A stretch of DNA of 64,000 nucleotides from WJMT01 sp964599635. GTDB taxonomy: Bacteria > Acidobacteriota > Aminicenantia > Aminicenantales > Aminicenantaceae. Shown piece after piece: positions 1-8,191 of the stretch. The notes beneath the pieces were generated by a model that was not told the DNA's origin, searched no databases, and was given only the letters and a program-made list of their open reading frames with translations. Both the position numbers and the translations under genes were made by a program. Positions within the stretch are counted from its first letter, which is position 1; each line of letters starts with the position of its first letter. Location of the stretch: the NCBI GenBank assembly GCA_964599635.1, contig CAZRGM010000003.1, forward strand, positions 1 through 64,000, written 5' to 3'.

Positions 1-49
1 TTTAATTTTATAAAGTTTATTTTTTAGAGATAATAATTTATTTTTCGAA

Positions 50-235
50 TTAACGATTTGCCATTTTCTTAAACCAGGCAGCCATTATAGGCACATAACA
101 CGGAGCCATGCGCGGCCAGTCTCCCTCAGGCCCATTTTCTAGGGTAAGGCCGTGGCCTGCATTGGGGTAGGAATGGATTTCATAAACAATCCTTTGAAAA
201 AAAATATTTTTTTGGTAAACCCTTATAAGAGGCAT
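50..235 (-). pseudogene. C-terminal remnant of an alpha/beta hydrolase
   Basis: About 60 codons remain. They carry the late part of an alpha/beta-hydrolase fold: a YPNAGHGL segment, in which the second His would be the catalytic histidine, followed by a helix-rich end containing WPRMAPCYVPIMAAWF. The nucleophile elbow and the acid residue are missing, because the reading frame enters the divergent S41 peptidase gene instead of continuing into a hydrolase body. No convincing ribosome binding site precedes the internal ATG. I read it as the 3' end of a deleted gene rather than a small functional protein. The family resembles dienelactone-hydrolase or prolyl-oligopeptidase-like enzymes, but the exact subfamily cannot be told. 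Confidence 0.55.
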
Positions 236-268
236 TTCGTAGAAAGTGATGAAGAAAGGAGGAAGTCT

Positions 269-1954
269 ATGAAGAAGACTCTGAATAAAAAAGCAATCCG
301 TTTTCTTGGCTTCACATTTTTTGGCTTGTTTCTATTAATTCCTTTGATTTCAGCCAATGTTCTTAATGACAAGCAGTGGAGAGAAGATTTGCAGTTTTTA
401 GCTGAAAAGATAGCTCAGGAACACCGGAATCCTTTTGACCGTGTCTCTGCTGAGATTTTCTGGAAAGAGGTTGAAAAATTAGACCAACAAATTCCTCAGC
501 TCGAGGACCATGAAATCATAGTGGGGCTAGCCCGGCTGGCAGCCCTGATTCATGACGGACACACCCGATTGACCCTGCCTTTGGACCCAGAAGCCGGCAC
601 CGGTCAAAGCCACACTCAAACCGAGGCCGCGGAGCAGGCTTTCCAATTTCATTTTCTGCCTCTCCGTCTTTATCTTTATTCTGACGGTCTCCACGTGCAA
701 GCAGCAACCCCAGAATTCAAGGAGCTCCTGGGCGCCAGATTGATCAAAGTGGGGGAAAAAAATGCAGAGGAAGCTCTGGAAACGGTTCGCCCTGTGGTCC
801 ATTATGACAGTGATATGTGGTTTAAGCTCATCGCTCCTTCCATGCTCACCATTCCGGAAGTCCTCCATGCGCAAAATCTGAGTGACAGAAAAGAAAAGGC
901 CTCTTTTGTGTTCCAAACTCAAACCGGTGAAGAAAAAAAATACACTCTTAAGACTCTGGATTCCGGATCCAAAATCCAGTGGGTCTCTGCAAATCAGGAA
1001 TCTCAAAATCCTCTGCCTCTATACTTGAAGAATCAAGAGGAAAATTTCTGGTTTGAATACCTTGCCGATAAAAAGCTTATGTACGTTCAGGTGAACAGCA
1101 TCCAGGACAAAAGGGAAGAGACCATCGCTCAATTTTCCCAAAGGCTTTTTGAATCCGTGAGTTCCTGCGCTGCTGAGAAATTGGTTCTTGACCTAAGACT
1201 GAATGGGGGAGGGAATAATTATCTAAACCGCCCCTTGGTCCTTTCTCTCATCCAGTCAGATAAAGTCAACCAATACGGCAAGCTGTTCACAATCATAGGA
1301 AGACGCACCTTTTCAGCAGCCATGAATTTGGTTTCAGATATAGAAAAGTGGACTCAGGTCCTATTTGTTGGAGAGCCGACCGGAAATGCGCCCAGCCATT
1401 ACGGAGATTCCCGAAAATTTGTTCTCCCTCACAGCCGGCTTACAGCCCGGATATCTTCGGTTTACTGGAGAGATTGGAGTGTGGATGAAAAAAGACCCTG
1501 GGTGGCTCCGGATATTTATGTGAAACTTTCGTCTGCAGATTATGCAGCAAATAGGGATCCTGTGCTTGATAAGATCATATCCTATAAGGCACCGGAAACA
1601 CTCTCCGGGCAGCTTAAGGAAAAGATTGAAATGTCAGGAATTGAGGCTGCTGTGTCTCATTACTATAAATTCAGATACTCTCCCCGGACTGCCCACATAA
1701 AAGCCGAAGAAGCCCTCATTAAAGTGGGGGATTATTTAATGGATCAGGGAGAATTTAAAGAGGCCGGCTATGCTTATCTAGCGTGTGTTAGAGACTATCC
1801 TGATTCTTTTAAAGCCCATTTGAATCTGGGAGCGGTCTATATAAAACAAAACATGAAAAAACAAGCTGTTGAAACCCTAAAAAAAGCACTCATTATCAAT
1901 CCTCAAAGCAGGAAAGCCAAAGAACTGCTGGAGCAAGCCCGAGCGCTTAAATAG
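269..1954 (+). CDS. Secreted S41-family peptidase with C-terminal TPR repeats
   Basis: A 561-residue exported protein. The start at 269 follows a clear GAAAGGAGGAAG ribosome binding site and opens a signal peptide (residues 1-29, KK then a long hydrophobic core ending LISA). An in-frame start further upstream would add 39 residues before this signal and overlap a remnant, so I reject it. Around residues 304-316 a DLRLNGGGNN segment matches the conserved strand-loop of tail-specific (S41) proteases. TFSAAMN near 346-352 matches the segment that carries the nucleophilic serine. A clear PDZ domain is not obvious. The last 85 residues form two to three TPR units. It probably degrades peptides in the periplasm or at the surface. 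The catalytic lysine was not located with certainty. Confidence 0.78.
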   Translation: MKKTLNKKAIRFLGFTFFGLFLLIPLISANVLNDKQWREDLQFLAEKIAQEHRNPFDRVSAEIFWKEVEKLDQQIPQLEDHEIIVGLARLAALIHDGHTRLTLPLDPEAGTGQSHTQTEAAEQAFQFHFLPLRLYLYSDGLHVQAATPEFKELLGARLIKVGEKNAEEALETVRPVVHYDSDMWFKLIAPSMLTIPEVLHAQNLSDRKEKASFVFQTQTGEEKKYTLKTLDSGSKIQWVSANQESQNPLPLYLKNQEENFWFEYLADKKLMYVQVNSIQDKREETIAQFSQRLFESVSSCAAEKLVLDLRLNGGGNNYLNRPLVLSLIQSDKVNQYGKLFTIIGRRTFSAAMNLVSDIEKWTQVLFVGEPTGNAPSHYGDSRKFVLPHSRLTARISSVYWRDWSVDEKRPWVAPDIYVKLSSADYAANRDPVLDKIISYKAPETLSGQLKEKIEMSGIEAAVSHYYKFRYSPRTAHIKAEEALIKVGDYLMDQGEFKEAGYAYLACVRDYPDSFKAHLNLGAVYIKQNMKKQAVETLKKALIINPQSRKAKELLEQARALK

Positions 1955-1993
1955 TCATTCTCAAGCTGATTAACACTAAGATTGGTTCACTCC

Positions 1994-2436
1994 TCACTCA
2001 TAACGGATGGACTCGACCGGATCTTTCAGACCTGCTTTAAGGGACTGACAGCTGACTGTAATCAAAGCTATAATCAGGGCGATAAACGAAGCAAAAATGA
2101 ATTTGAAGAGTGACCCTATCCACAGATCGTTCAGGATAATGATTCTGCACCACAGACTGAAGTTTCTCTTCCATCTCAGAGGCAGACAGAGGACGGTCCA
2201 GTAAAACATAAGTTTCAAAAAACACATCAAACCATTGATCCAGGGCTCGCGGACTCCTGTATTTATTTACATTTTCAAACGGTATGAGAACTTCAAATTG
2301 AATGCTTGAATTTGGAGGGGCATCTTCGGCAATACCGCTAACTAAAAAATCATGGTATGATATTGATAAAAGAAAAAAGTTTTTGCTTGAAGATATTTCT
2401 TAAGGCGACTTTTAAGTAGTTCTTAAACATAGACAT
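1994..2436 (-). pseudogene. Collapsed FtsX/MacB-type ABC transporter permease
   Basis: Three pieces of one permease are stitched together out of frame. From an AAGGAG ribosome binding site and ATG near 2436, the strand encodes MSMFKNYLKVALRNIFKQ, the classic N-terminus of a MacB-like permease. After about 26 codons the frame changes into SYHDFLVSGIAEDAPPNSS, part of the periplasmic core domain, which stays open to about 2110. A second frame change gives the last transmembrane helix and the terminal SLKAGLKDPVESIRYE, ending at 1994. A full gene would be about 800 codons, so most of the periplasmic domain and three transmembrane helices have been deleted. The intact start signal and intact stop suggest recent decay by internal deletion. 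Confidence 0.75.
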
Positions 2437-2612
2437 TCTCCTTATTTATCTTGTTTATCTATAAAAGCAAAAAACATGCCAAAAGAAATATTAGGGCAGA
2501 AGGAGAAGGCTGCGGGAAGAGGAGTGTCCGCTTATGACACACAAGCTGTTCATTTACGAACAAATCGAATGTCAGATTTCGGCAAAGTCTAATTAAGAGA
2601 AGTGATTTCTTT

Positions 2613-2978
2613 TTATTTTAAAATCAATAGATCTTTGTGATGGGCAAGGACATCCTCTTTGTAAAAATACAGAGGAATGTACTGACCGTTCCTCCACAGA
2701 TCGATCATATCATGATAGTGAGGATGTTGGGACTGACCCGATTGTCCCATGGGTCCGATGATGAGTGTTTTCCCTAAATCAGCCAAATCCACAATCATCC
2801 GGATTGAGGGAATGGAATTCACATTAAACTTCCCTTGAAAGGGGTTGAATCCAGCATAATTCACCGTTGTGTTGTCTCCTCCTAAAGGATAAGGACCGTA
2901 GTTCAAAAGCTGACGGGTGATCCAGGATTCAGCTCCCGGATGGCGGTAAAAAATTTTTAGGAGTTCATTTTTATACCA
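2613..2978 (-). pseudogene. C-terminal remnant of a penicillin acylase family protein
   Basis: The frame is open from 2978 (a stop lies just upstream) to 2613, about 120 codons. It contains the signature end of the N-terminal-nucleophile penicillin amidase family: YGPYPLGGDNTTVNYAG, then RMIVDLADLGKTL, then GQSGQSQHPHYHDMIDLW and PLYF. The catalytic Ser and all of the alpha chain and most of the beta chain are absent; the family is normally 700-850 residues. The internal ATG at 2906 has no ribosome binding site. The stretch between this and the FtsX relic (2437-2612) has a short open frame that I do not recognise. Confidence 0.72.
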
Positions 2979-3155
2979 TCATACTTTCAGAATAATAAAA
3001 ATTTTTACAGAAAATTCATTGTCTGTCAAACAGACCAGATCCAACTGAAATAATGCTTCCTGTTCCCTGTCCAAGTTTCATTGATTTAAAGCCGAGCCTA
3101 TCCTATAATCGATTCTTAAAGATATTGATATGCTTTCCAAAAAAAGGTGGAAGTC

Positions 3156-3947
3156 ATGCCAGAATTACCGGACGTGGAAATTTTTAGAAATTATATGAAT
3201 CAAACATCTCTGCATAAAAAAATCATCGGAGTGGATGTGGGGAATGAAAGAGTCCTTCAGAACATTACGCCTTCCAGGCTAGAAAAAAAGCTGAAAGGAA
3301 GTCAGTTTGAAAAAACCAAGCGTCACGGTAAATACATATTCGCCTCTGTGGATAAAGGATTTTGGATTATGTTTCATTTTGGCATGACCGGGTTTTTTAA
3401 GTATTTTAAGAGAGAACAAGAAAAACCTTCTCATACCCGCATCCTTTTTCATTTTAAAAACGGATATCATCTTGCTTATGATAATCAGAGGATGCTGGGA
3501 AAAGTACAGATGGTTGAGGATGCTGGGGAATTCGTGAGGCAGAATGAGCTGGGTGAAGATGCTATGGATATTTCTTTGAGATCTTTCCAAAAGTTAATTC
3601 AAGGCCGCCGTGGTTCCGTAAAAACATTTTTGATGAATCAAAGTTTGATAGCTGGGATTGGAAATATTTATTCAGATGAAATCTTATTCCAAGCTCAGGT
3701 CCACCCGAAGACTTCTGTGAAAAAATTAAATAAAGACCAAATAAAAAAATTATATCACCGGATGAAGGATGTTTTGAAAACAGCTGTTGACAGAAATGTG
3801 AATACGGATGAATTTCCCGATAATTTTCTCATACCTTCCCGAAGGGAAGGGAAGCGATGTCCCCGGTGCGGCGGAAAGATAAAAAAAATCAAAGTGAACA
3901 ATCGGGGAACCTATTTCTGTTCACAATGCCAGCTTCCGCCAAAGTGA
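3156..3947 (+). CDS. mutM: Formamidopyrimidine-DNA glycosylase (Fpg/MutM-type)
   Basis: A 263-residue base-excision repair enzyme that removes oxidised purines such as 8-oxoguanine and cuts the resulting abasic site. The ATG at 3156 is chosen over the GTG at 3147 because it places proline directly after methionine (MPELPDVE). That proline is the catalytic N-terminal nucleophile and must be exposed after Met removal. AAAAAGGTGGAAG provides the ribosome binding site. The protein ends in a C4 zinc finger at about residues 235-260 (CPRCGG, then CSQCQ), with an NRGTYFC strand typical of Fpg. Most members read PELPEVE; here Asp replaces the second Glu, leaving the first, essential Glu in place. It stands alone between gene remnants. 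Confidence 0.9.
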   Translation: MPELPDVEIFRNYMNQTSLHKKIIGVDVGNERVLQNITPSRLEKKLKGSQFEKTKRHGKYIFASVDKGFWIMFHFGMTGFFKYFKREQEKPSHTRILFHFKNGYHLAYDNQRMLGKVQMVEDAGEFVRQNELGEDAMDISLRSFQKLIQGRRGSVKTFLMNQSLIAGIGNIYSDEILFQAQVHPKTSVKKLNKDQIKKLYHRMKDVLKTAVDRNVNTDEFPDNFLIPSRREGKRCPRCGGKIKKIKVNNRGTYFCSQCQLPPK

Positions 3948-4035
3948 AGAATATAAAACATTAAAAACCCTGGGCCCATGAAGTTCCTTTTATTAAGGAT
4001 TCCCTCTTCTTGTCAATCATGATGAAATGGGGGAT

Positions 4036-4446
4036 TTAGTGTTCAGCCTCTTTTTTCATGCTGAAAGAACCCAGGACTTCATAAAGGAGAGGAACCACAA
4101 TTAGTCTCAACACAATGGCAAAGAAGAAACCTCCCACATAAACCACAGCCAGAGGTCTATGAAGTTCTGAACCGGTGGACACACTCAGTGCCATAGGAAG
4201 AAGCGCTACGATCATGACCAAATCAGTCATAATAATAGGACGAAATTTTGTCATGGCTCCTTTGATCACAGAATCTCTGATACTCAATCCTTGCTTTCTG
4301 AAGTCGTTTATCTTAGCCACCAGAATGATGTCGTTCTGCACGCATATTCCAAATAGAGCGATCAGCCCGATGGTGGATGAGACATTCAGAGTCTCTCCAA
4401 CAATGACTTTAAATTGAGTATAAGTCAGTTCCTCCTGGTATATTTT
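4036..4446 (-). pseudogene. C-terminal remnant of an RND heavy-metal efflux pump
   Basis: An open frame of about 136 codons with no start of its own encodes the last transmembrane region of a CzcA/CusA-type RND transporter. STIGLIALFGICVQNDIILV is followed by TKFRPIIMTDLVMIVALLPM and a final hydrophobic helix, then FSMKKEAEH. The upstream side is cut by a stop at 4447-4449, only 10 bases from the stop of the TonB receptor gene. Full-length relatives have over 1000 residues. The preserved reading frame suggests that the loss is recent or that the piece came in with a rearrangement. The RND family is clear; metal specificity cannot be inferred from this part. Confidence 0.78.
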
Positions 4447-4459
4447 TTATTCTCATTAT

Positions 4460-6736
4460 TTAGAAAAAATATTCAAATCCTGCATAAAAAGACCGAGGTC
4501 GAATAGGTCCATAAATATAGCTTGAATCTCTGTATAATCCCTTATCCAGGTCTCTTTGATAAGAATCAAGAAGGTTATATATACCTACAAAAAAATCGAC
4601 TCCACTTTCTTTATTGAAATCATAATTCTTTTTAAATTTTGTATTGATTACATAAAAAATCTGGCCGGTTTCTAGCCTGTCTTCATCTATATATCCAGCA
4701 AAATGAGGTATTTTCATTTTCCCAGTATATTCTAATGACAAGTTTAAATCGAAAAATTTTGAGTTTGCAAAGTTCAATTGGACATAGCCATGAGAAGTGG
4801 GCATTCTGAAAAATTCTTTAGCGCCAAAATTAGGTTCTGGTTTGCCTAAATGACTTCGCTGCAAGGTCAACCCTGTGGCTAAATTTAAATAATTACTAAT
4901 CCTACAATTAAAATCAGCAGAAATCCCGTAGACTCTTGCATTCGATCCGTTTATTCTTTCTAAAATTAGGGTATTTTTTCTAGGATCAATCTCCTTCTCA
5001 TCGAGCATAAAAGTGTTGTTGAGTGTGGTGTAAAAACTCTCTATACTTATTTGACACAAAGTTTCTCCTATTCTTTCACCGTAGTCAAAGCCTGTGGTAA
5101 CACTATAGGATTTTTCTTCCTTTAATTCTGGAGAATTTTCAATTATCATCCCTTCGGCATTGATCTGTGAGATATCTAAATCTTTGTTAAAAACCTGAGG
5201 AGCTCTAAAACCGGAGGAGAAGCTTGTTCTCCAGCTTAATTTTTTTGCTAGATCGACAAGAAGGCTCATTCTTGGGCTAAAGATGAGACCATCAATCAAT
5301 GAATGACTGGTTAATCTAAACCCCATAAGAAAAGAAAAGGATTTGCCAAGTTTAAAATCATCTTGGGCAATAAAGCCCAGCTCGTTATAAACTTCGTCTA
5401 TTTCTCTGGAATAGGCGAAATTTTTGTCACTGATTTTTTCCCTTTTAAATTGAAACCCAGAAGATATGAGATGCGAACCTATTTGAGTATTCATCATGGT
5501 GTTTAAAAATGAAACAGGATTATATGTCTTTCCATAGGCATCAAGGGCCTTTTCTGCTCCAAAATAAGTGTCTCTTTCTGCATGAACATGAGAAAATTCG
5601 ATATCGTAATACATACTATCTGTTAAATAATGATTCCAATCGACAGCCAGTCCAAAAATATCTGAATTTATCCATTCAGCTAAATTGGCTTCATGGGGAG
5701 GCTTATCAAAAAGATCTCCTCCACGTCTGTCTTCAGATAACCTAAAAAGGCCTAATTTAAGTTTTCCTCTAATTCCTGAAACAGAGTTGATAAAATTTAA
5801 TCCAAAATTTGTGCCTTTCAAACGACCCAGTTCAGACAAACTGTCTTCATTCAAATCAACGGGTTGTTTAGACTTATAATTGGCAAAGAGATAACCTTTC
5901 CTGTTTCCATCCTTACTAATAGCACTACTCCAAAATCCTACATTTGTTTGCGGCTCCCCTTTGTCTGATTGCTGATGCAATCTTAGTGAAGTTTTATTTT
6001 CTTGGGGTTCCCTGGATAAAACATTAATGACCCCAGCCACAGCATCTCCTCCATAAAGAGAAGAACCCCCTCCTTTGATAATTTCAATACTTTCGATCAT
6101 TTCTACTGGAATTTGCTGTAATCCATAAGCCCCGACCATAGCGCTAAAAACAGGAGAGCTGTCAATCAAAATTTGTGAATATTCTCCTGACATGCCGTTG
6201 ATGCGGACTTGAGTTAGATTGCAGCTCTGACAGGTGCTTTCAACTCTGACGCCTGTAAGACCTGAAAGGGACTCAGCAAGCTGAGTTGCCGCTTTTTGTT
6301 CGATTTCTCTTGAGGAAACGATTACAGTCTTCACAGGAGTTTCAGTATAAAGCTTCTCGGTTTTAGTGCCAGTGACAACTATTTCCTCTGAAGGTATTTT
6401 TACCAATTTAATATCTAATATCATATCTTTTTGTAAATCAAAATCATCATGGAATTCTAGATAGCCTTTAGCAATGACCTCAATGTGATGTCTACCGGAA
6501 ATAAGATCTTTAATTACAAAGTTTCCTTTCTCGTCGGTTTCTGTGGTTTTTTGAATTCCTACAAGAACAACAAATGCATTTTCAATCGGATCCCCTTCAA
6601 AGGATTTCACAGTACCTGAAACCTTAAAAATTTCATTTTCTTTAGATTGATTTATTGTTATTTCATGAGCTTCCAGCTTTATAGAACTGAATAATATTAT
6701 TAAGATAATTGATATAATTATAGATATTTTATTCAT
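4460..6736 (-). CDS. TonB-dependent outer-membrane receptor with carboxypeptidase-regulatory domain
   Basis: A 758-residue outer-membrane receptor for energised uptake of a scarce ligand. The ATG at 6736 follows GGGAGAAAACA and opens a signal peptide (about 23 residues ending KLEA). Residues 25-115 form a CarboxypepD_reg beta-sandwich (VSGTVKSFEGDPIENAFVVL). The plug starts near 118 with EEIVVTGTKTE, and the rest is a 22-strand-type barrel ending in an aromatic residue (FEYFF), as outer-membrane beta-barrels do. The plug contains CQSCN near residue 168, just before LTQVRINGMSGE. This plug type occurs in receptors near metal genes, and an RND metal-pump relic lies directly downstream. The ligand remains unknown; metal or metal chelate is an inference. 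Confidence 0.85.
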   Translation of the reverse strand: MNKISIIISIILIILFSSIKLEAHEITINQSKENEIFKVSGTVKSFEGDPIENAFVVLVGIQKTTETDEKGNFVIKDLISGRHHIEVIAKGYLEFHDDFDLQKDMILDIKLVKIPSEEIVVTGTKTEKLYTETPVKTVIVSSREIEQKAATQLAESLSGLTGVRVESTCQSCNLTQVRINGMSGEYSQILIDSSPVFSAMVGAYGLQQIPVEMIESIEIIKGGGSSLYGGDAVAGVINVLSREPQENKTSLRLHQQSDKGEPQTNVGFWSSAISKDGNRKGYLFANYKSKQPVDLNEDSLSELGRLKGTNFGLNFINSVSGIRGKLKLGLFRLSEDRRGGDLFDKPPHEANLAEWINSDIFGLAVDWNHYLTDSMYYDIEFSHVHAERDTYFGAEKALDAYGKTYNPVSFLNTMMNTQIGSHLISSGFQFKREKISDKNFAYSREIDEVYNELGFIAQDDFKLGKSFSFLMGFRLTSHSLIDGLIFSPRMSLLVDLAKKLSWRTSFSSGFRAPQVFNKDLDISQINAEGMIIENSPELKEEKSYSVTTGFDYGERIGETLCQISIESFYTTLNNTFMLDEKEIDPRKNTLILERINGSNARVYGISADFNCRISNYLNLATGLTLQRSHLGKPEPNFGAKEFFRMPTSHGYVQLNFANSKFFDLNLSLEYTGKMKIPHFAGYIDEDRLETGQIFYVINTKFKKNYDFNKESGVDFFVGIYNLLDSYQRDLDKGLYRDSSYIYGPIRPRSFYAGFEYFF

Positions 6737-6812
6737 TGTTTTCTCCCATAAAATATAAAATACATTATTTTTTTACCATCGGTAGGAACCTCCCCGTTTG
6801 GTTGATTCAAAT

Positions 6813-6838
6813 TTTAAAACTTTGATTAAAGTTTTAAA
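6813..6838. repeat. 11-bp perfect inverted repeat, possible AT-rich terminator or operator
   Basis: TTTAAAACTTT, a 4-base GATT spacer, then AAAGTTTTAAA. It sits between the small membrane protein gene (stop at 6841) and the start of the TonB receptor (6736), both on the minus strand. It could end the upstream transcript or act as an operator for the receptor. There is no GC core, so terminator strength would be low. Confidence 0.4.
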
Positions 6839-6840
6839 TA

Positions 6841-7119
6841 TTATGCAGAAGGGGGTGAGCGCGAGGAGGGATCAGTGTAGGTGAGGTCATGATACAGAAT
6901 GGGCTGACTGGATTTAAAAAGCTCAATAAAAGATAGATCAGGAAGTTGAAAAAAATCTATCTGGTCTGTCATCAAAGCAGAATTTAGAAAAAGGCCTGCA
7001 GGACAATCCTTTGATTCATATACTGTTTTTTCTGTGTGGAAAAAATTTATTCCCACGACAACGAGAAAGAATATGACCAGGGAAGCAAAGATAATGAAGT
7101 TTCTCTTTTTTAGTATCAT
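6841..7119 (-). CDS. Small membrane-anchored protein of unknown function
   Basis: A 92-residue protein that I do not recognise. Residues 1-8 are basic (ILKKRN) and are followed by one strong hydrophobic segment (residues 8-27, FIIFASLVIFFLVVVGINFF). The remaining 65 residues would lie outside the membrane and contain a single Cys (ESKDCPAG). The start is supported by a GATTAGAGGT sequence upstream. It lies 104 bases upstream of the TonB receptor on the same strand and might be co-transcribed, although an inverted repeat lies between them. It could be a small accessory protein or a decayed gene. No family assignment is offered. Confidence 0.4.
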   Translation of the reverse strand: MILKKRNFIIFASLVIFFLVVVGINFFHTEKTVYESKDCPAGLFLNSALMTDQIDFFQLPDLSFIELFKSSQPILYHDLTYTDPSSRSPPSA

Positions 7120-7254
7120 ACCTCTAATCTTTTCAATATAGACTATAAAAAAGTTTCTGACTAGTCAATTTAAATTTAGGAAAAAATAGAAATCTCCCTC
7201 GTCCTTGATTCAGCACGTTAGAGTTTCACAGATATTCTGATTGCCCTTCTAAGA

Positions 7255-7548
7255 TTGGAATCGATGAAACGGATTTTATTTGTTTATAAAGCATTTAAAG
7301 GGAAAAAGGCAAAGATCAGAATTTATACCCTAGAGTCTGTTGCTGTTGATAAAATATGTCGAATACTCGATGTTGATAATGAAGCACGCGATCTTTATGA
7401 TCTTTGGTATCTCCTGAGATTGGGCCTTAAGGCAGAGAAAATAAATAAAGGTTTCAGCAAGAAAATAGGTTATGATATCCTTTATCCGAACCTTTTAAGC
7501 GCCATAAAAAATGAGAATTACAGGCTAAAACTGTCTCAAATCATCTGA
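7255..7548 (+). pseudogene. C-terminal remnant of an AbiEii/AbiGii-type nucleotidyltransferase toxin
   Basis: About 97 codons open from a TTG at 7255, with no ribosome binding site. IRIYTLESVAVDKICRIL followed by EARDLYDLWYLL is the typical second half of the AbiEii (DUF1814) nucleotidyltransferase domain, the toxin of type IV toxin-antitoxin and abortive-infection systems. The catalytic GGTSL-like and DxD motifs of the N-terminal half are missing; the frame meets a stop at 7219-7221. No antitoxin gene (AbiEi) is next to it. It is a scrap of a lost defence system. Confidence 0.65.
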
Positions 7549-7604
7549 TTGACTTTTCTTTTGTGAATTGATATTTTTCTTTTGAACTTACCAAAGGGAA
7601 AGCA

Positions 7605-8162
7605 ATGGGAATAAAATGCCCTAAGTGCGGGGCGGAAAATCCCGATACATCTGTTTTCTGTGCAGAATGCGGCACAAAGCTTCTCAAAAGTGTCAGTTCA
7701 AAAGGAAAAGGAGTGGACAGCATTTTAGAAACCCAAATCGACGAACTCTGCATGGAGATCTCTAAAACCAAAAGCACGGGCCAGGAAGAGAGCGCGCTGA
7801 TGAAAACAAATATTGCAAGCGTGACCACTCATTCCATGGAGGCGTACAAGCATTTTATCAAAGGAATAGAGAATGAATATCTCAAAGATGGATTAGCACG
7901 GGCTTATGAACAAAAAGGGGATTTGGACAGCGCTGTTTCTGAATACGAGAAGATGTTCGAATTTGGTCCTGGGAAAAAAGAGAGATTTCTGCCCCATCCC
8001 AAATATCATTACAGACTGGCCAAATTATATGAACAAAAAGGATGGAAAGGCAAAGCCATGGAACACTACGAGAAATTTCTCACACTCTGGAAGGATGCTG
8101 ATCCAGGGCTTACTGAGGTTGAAGATGCGAAAAAAAGACTTGAGGGACTGCAGGGGGAGTAA
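7605..8162 (+). CDS. Zinc-ribbon and TPR protein, possibly internally deleted
   Basis: A 185-residue protein. Its start is set by an AAAGGGAAAGCA ribosome binding site. Residues 5-22 form a double-CxxC zinc ribbon (KCPKCGAENPDT, then CAECGTKL). A linker follows, then a segment reading THSMEAYKHFIKGIENEYL, then two or three TPR units to the end. In larger proteins of this design (zinc ribbon, regulatory or kinase domain, long TPR array), the same SMEAY-type sequence introduces a long TPR region, and the ending EDAKKRLEGLQG closes it. Here the two are only about 20 residues apart, which suggests that most of the array is lost in frame. It is probably cytoplasmic, as there is no signal or membrane segment. 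The function is unknown; protein interaction is the likely role. Confidence 0.55.
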   Translation: MGIKCPKCGAENPDTSVFCAECGTKLLKSVSSKGKGVDSILETQIDELCMEISKTKSTGQEESALMKTNIASVTTHSMEAYKHFIKGIENEYLKDGLARAYEQKGDLDSAVSEYEKMFEFGPGKKERFLPHPKYHYRLAKLYEQKGWKGKAMEHYEKFLTLWKDADPGLTEVEDAKKRLEGLQGE

Positions 8163-8191
8163 TATCTCAATTTTTTAAGAGAGAACATTCA

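Noticed and set aside
152..268. Longer start for the S41 peptidase gene
   Set aside because: The 39 extra residues precede a clear signal peptide and a clear ribosome binding site, and overlap a remnant on the other strand. The start at 269 is better.
3147..3155. GTG start for MutM
   Set aside because: It would place three residues before the proline that must be N-terminal after Met removal. The ATG at 3156 satisfies the mechanism.
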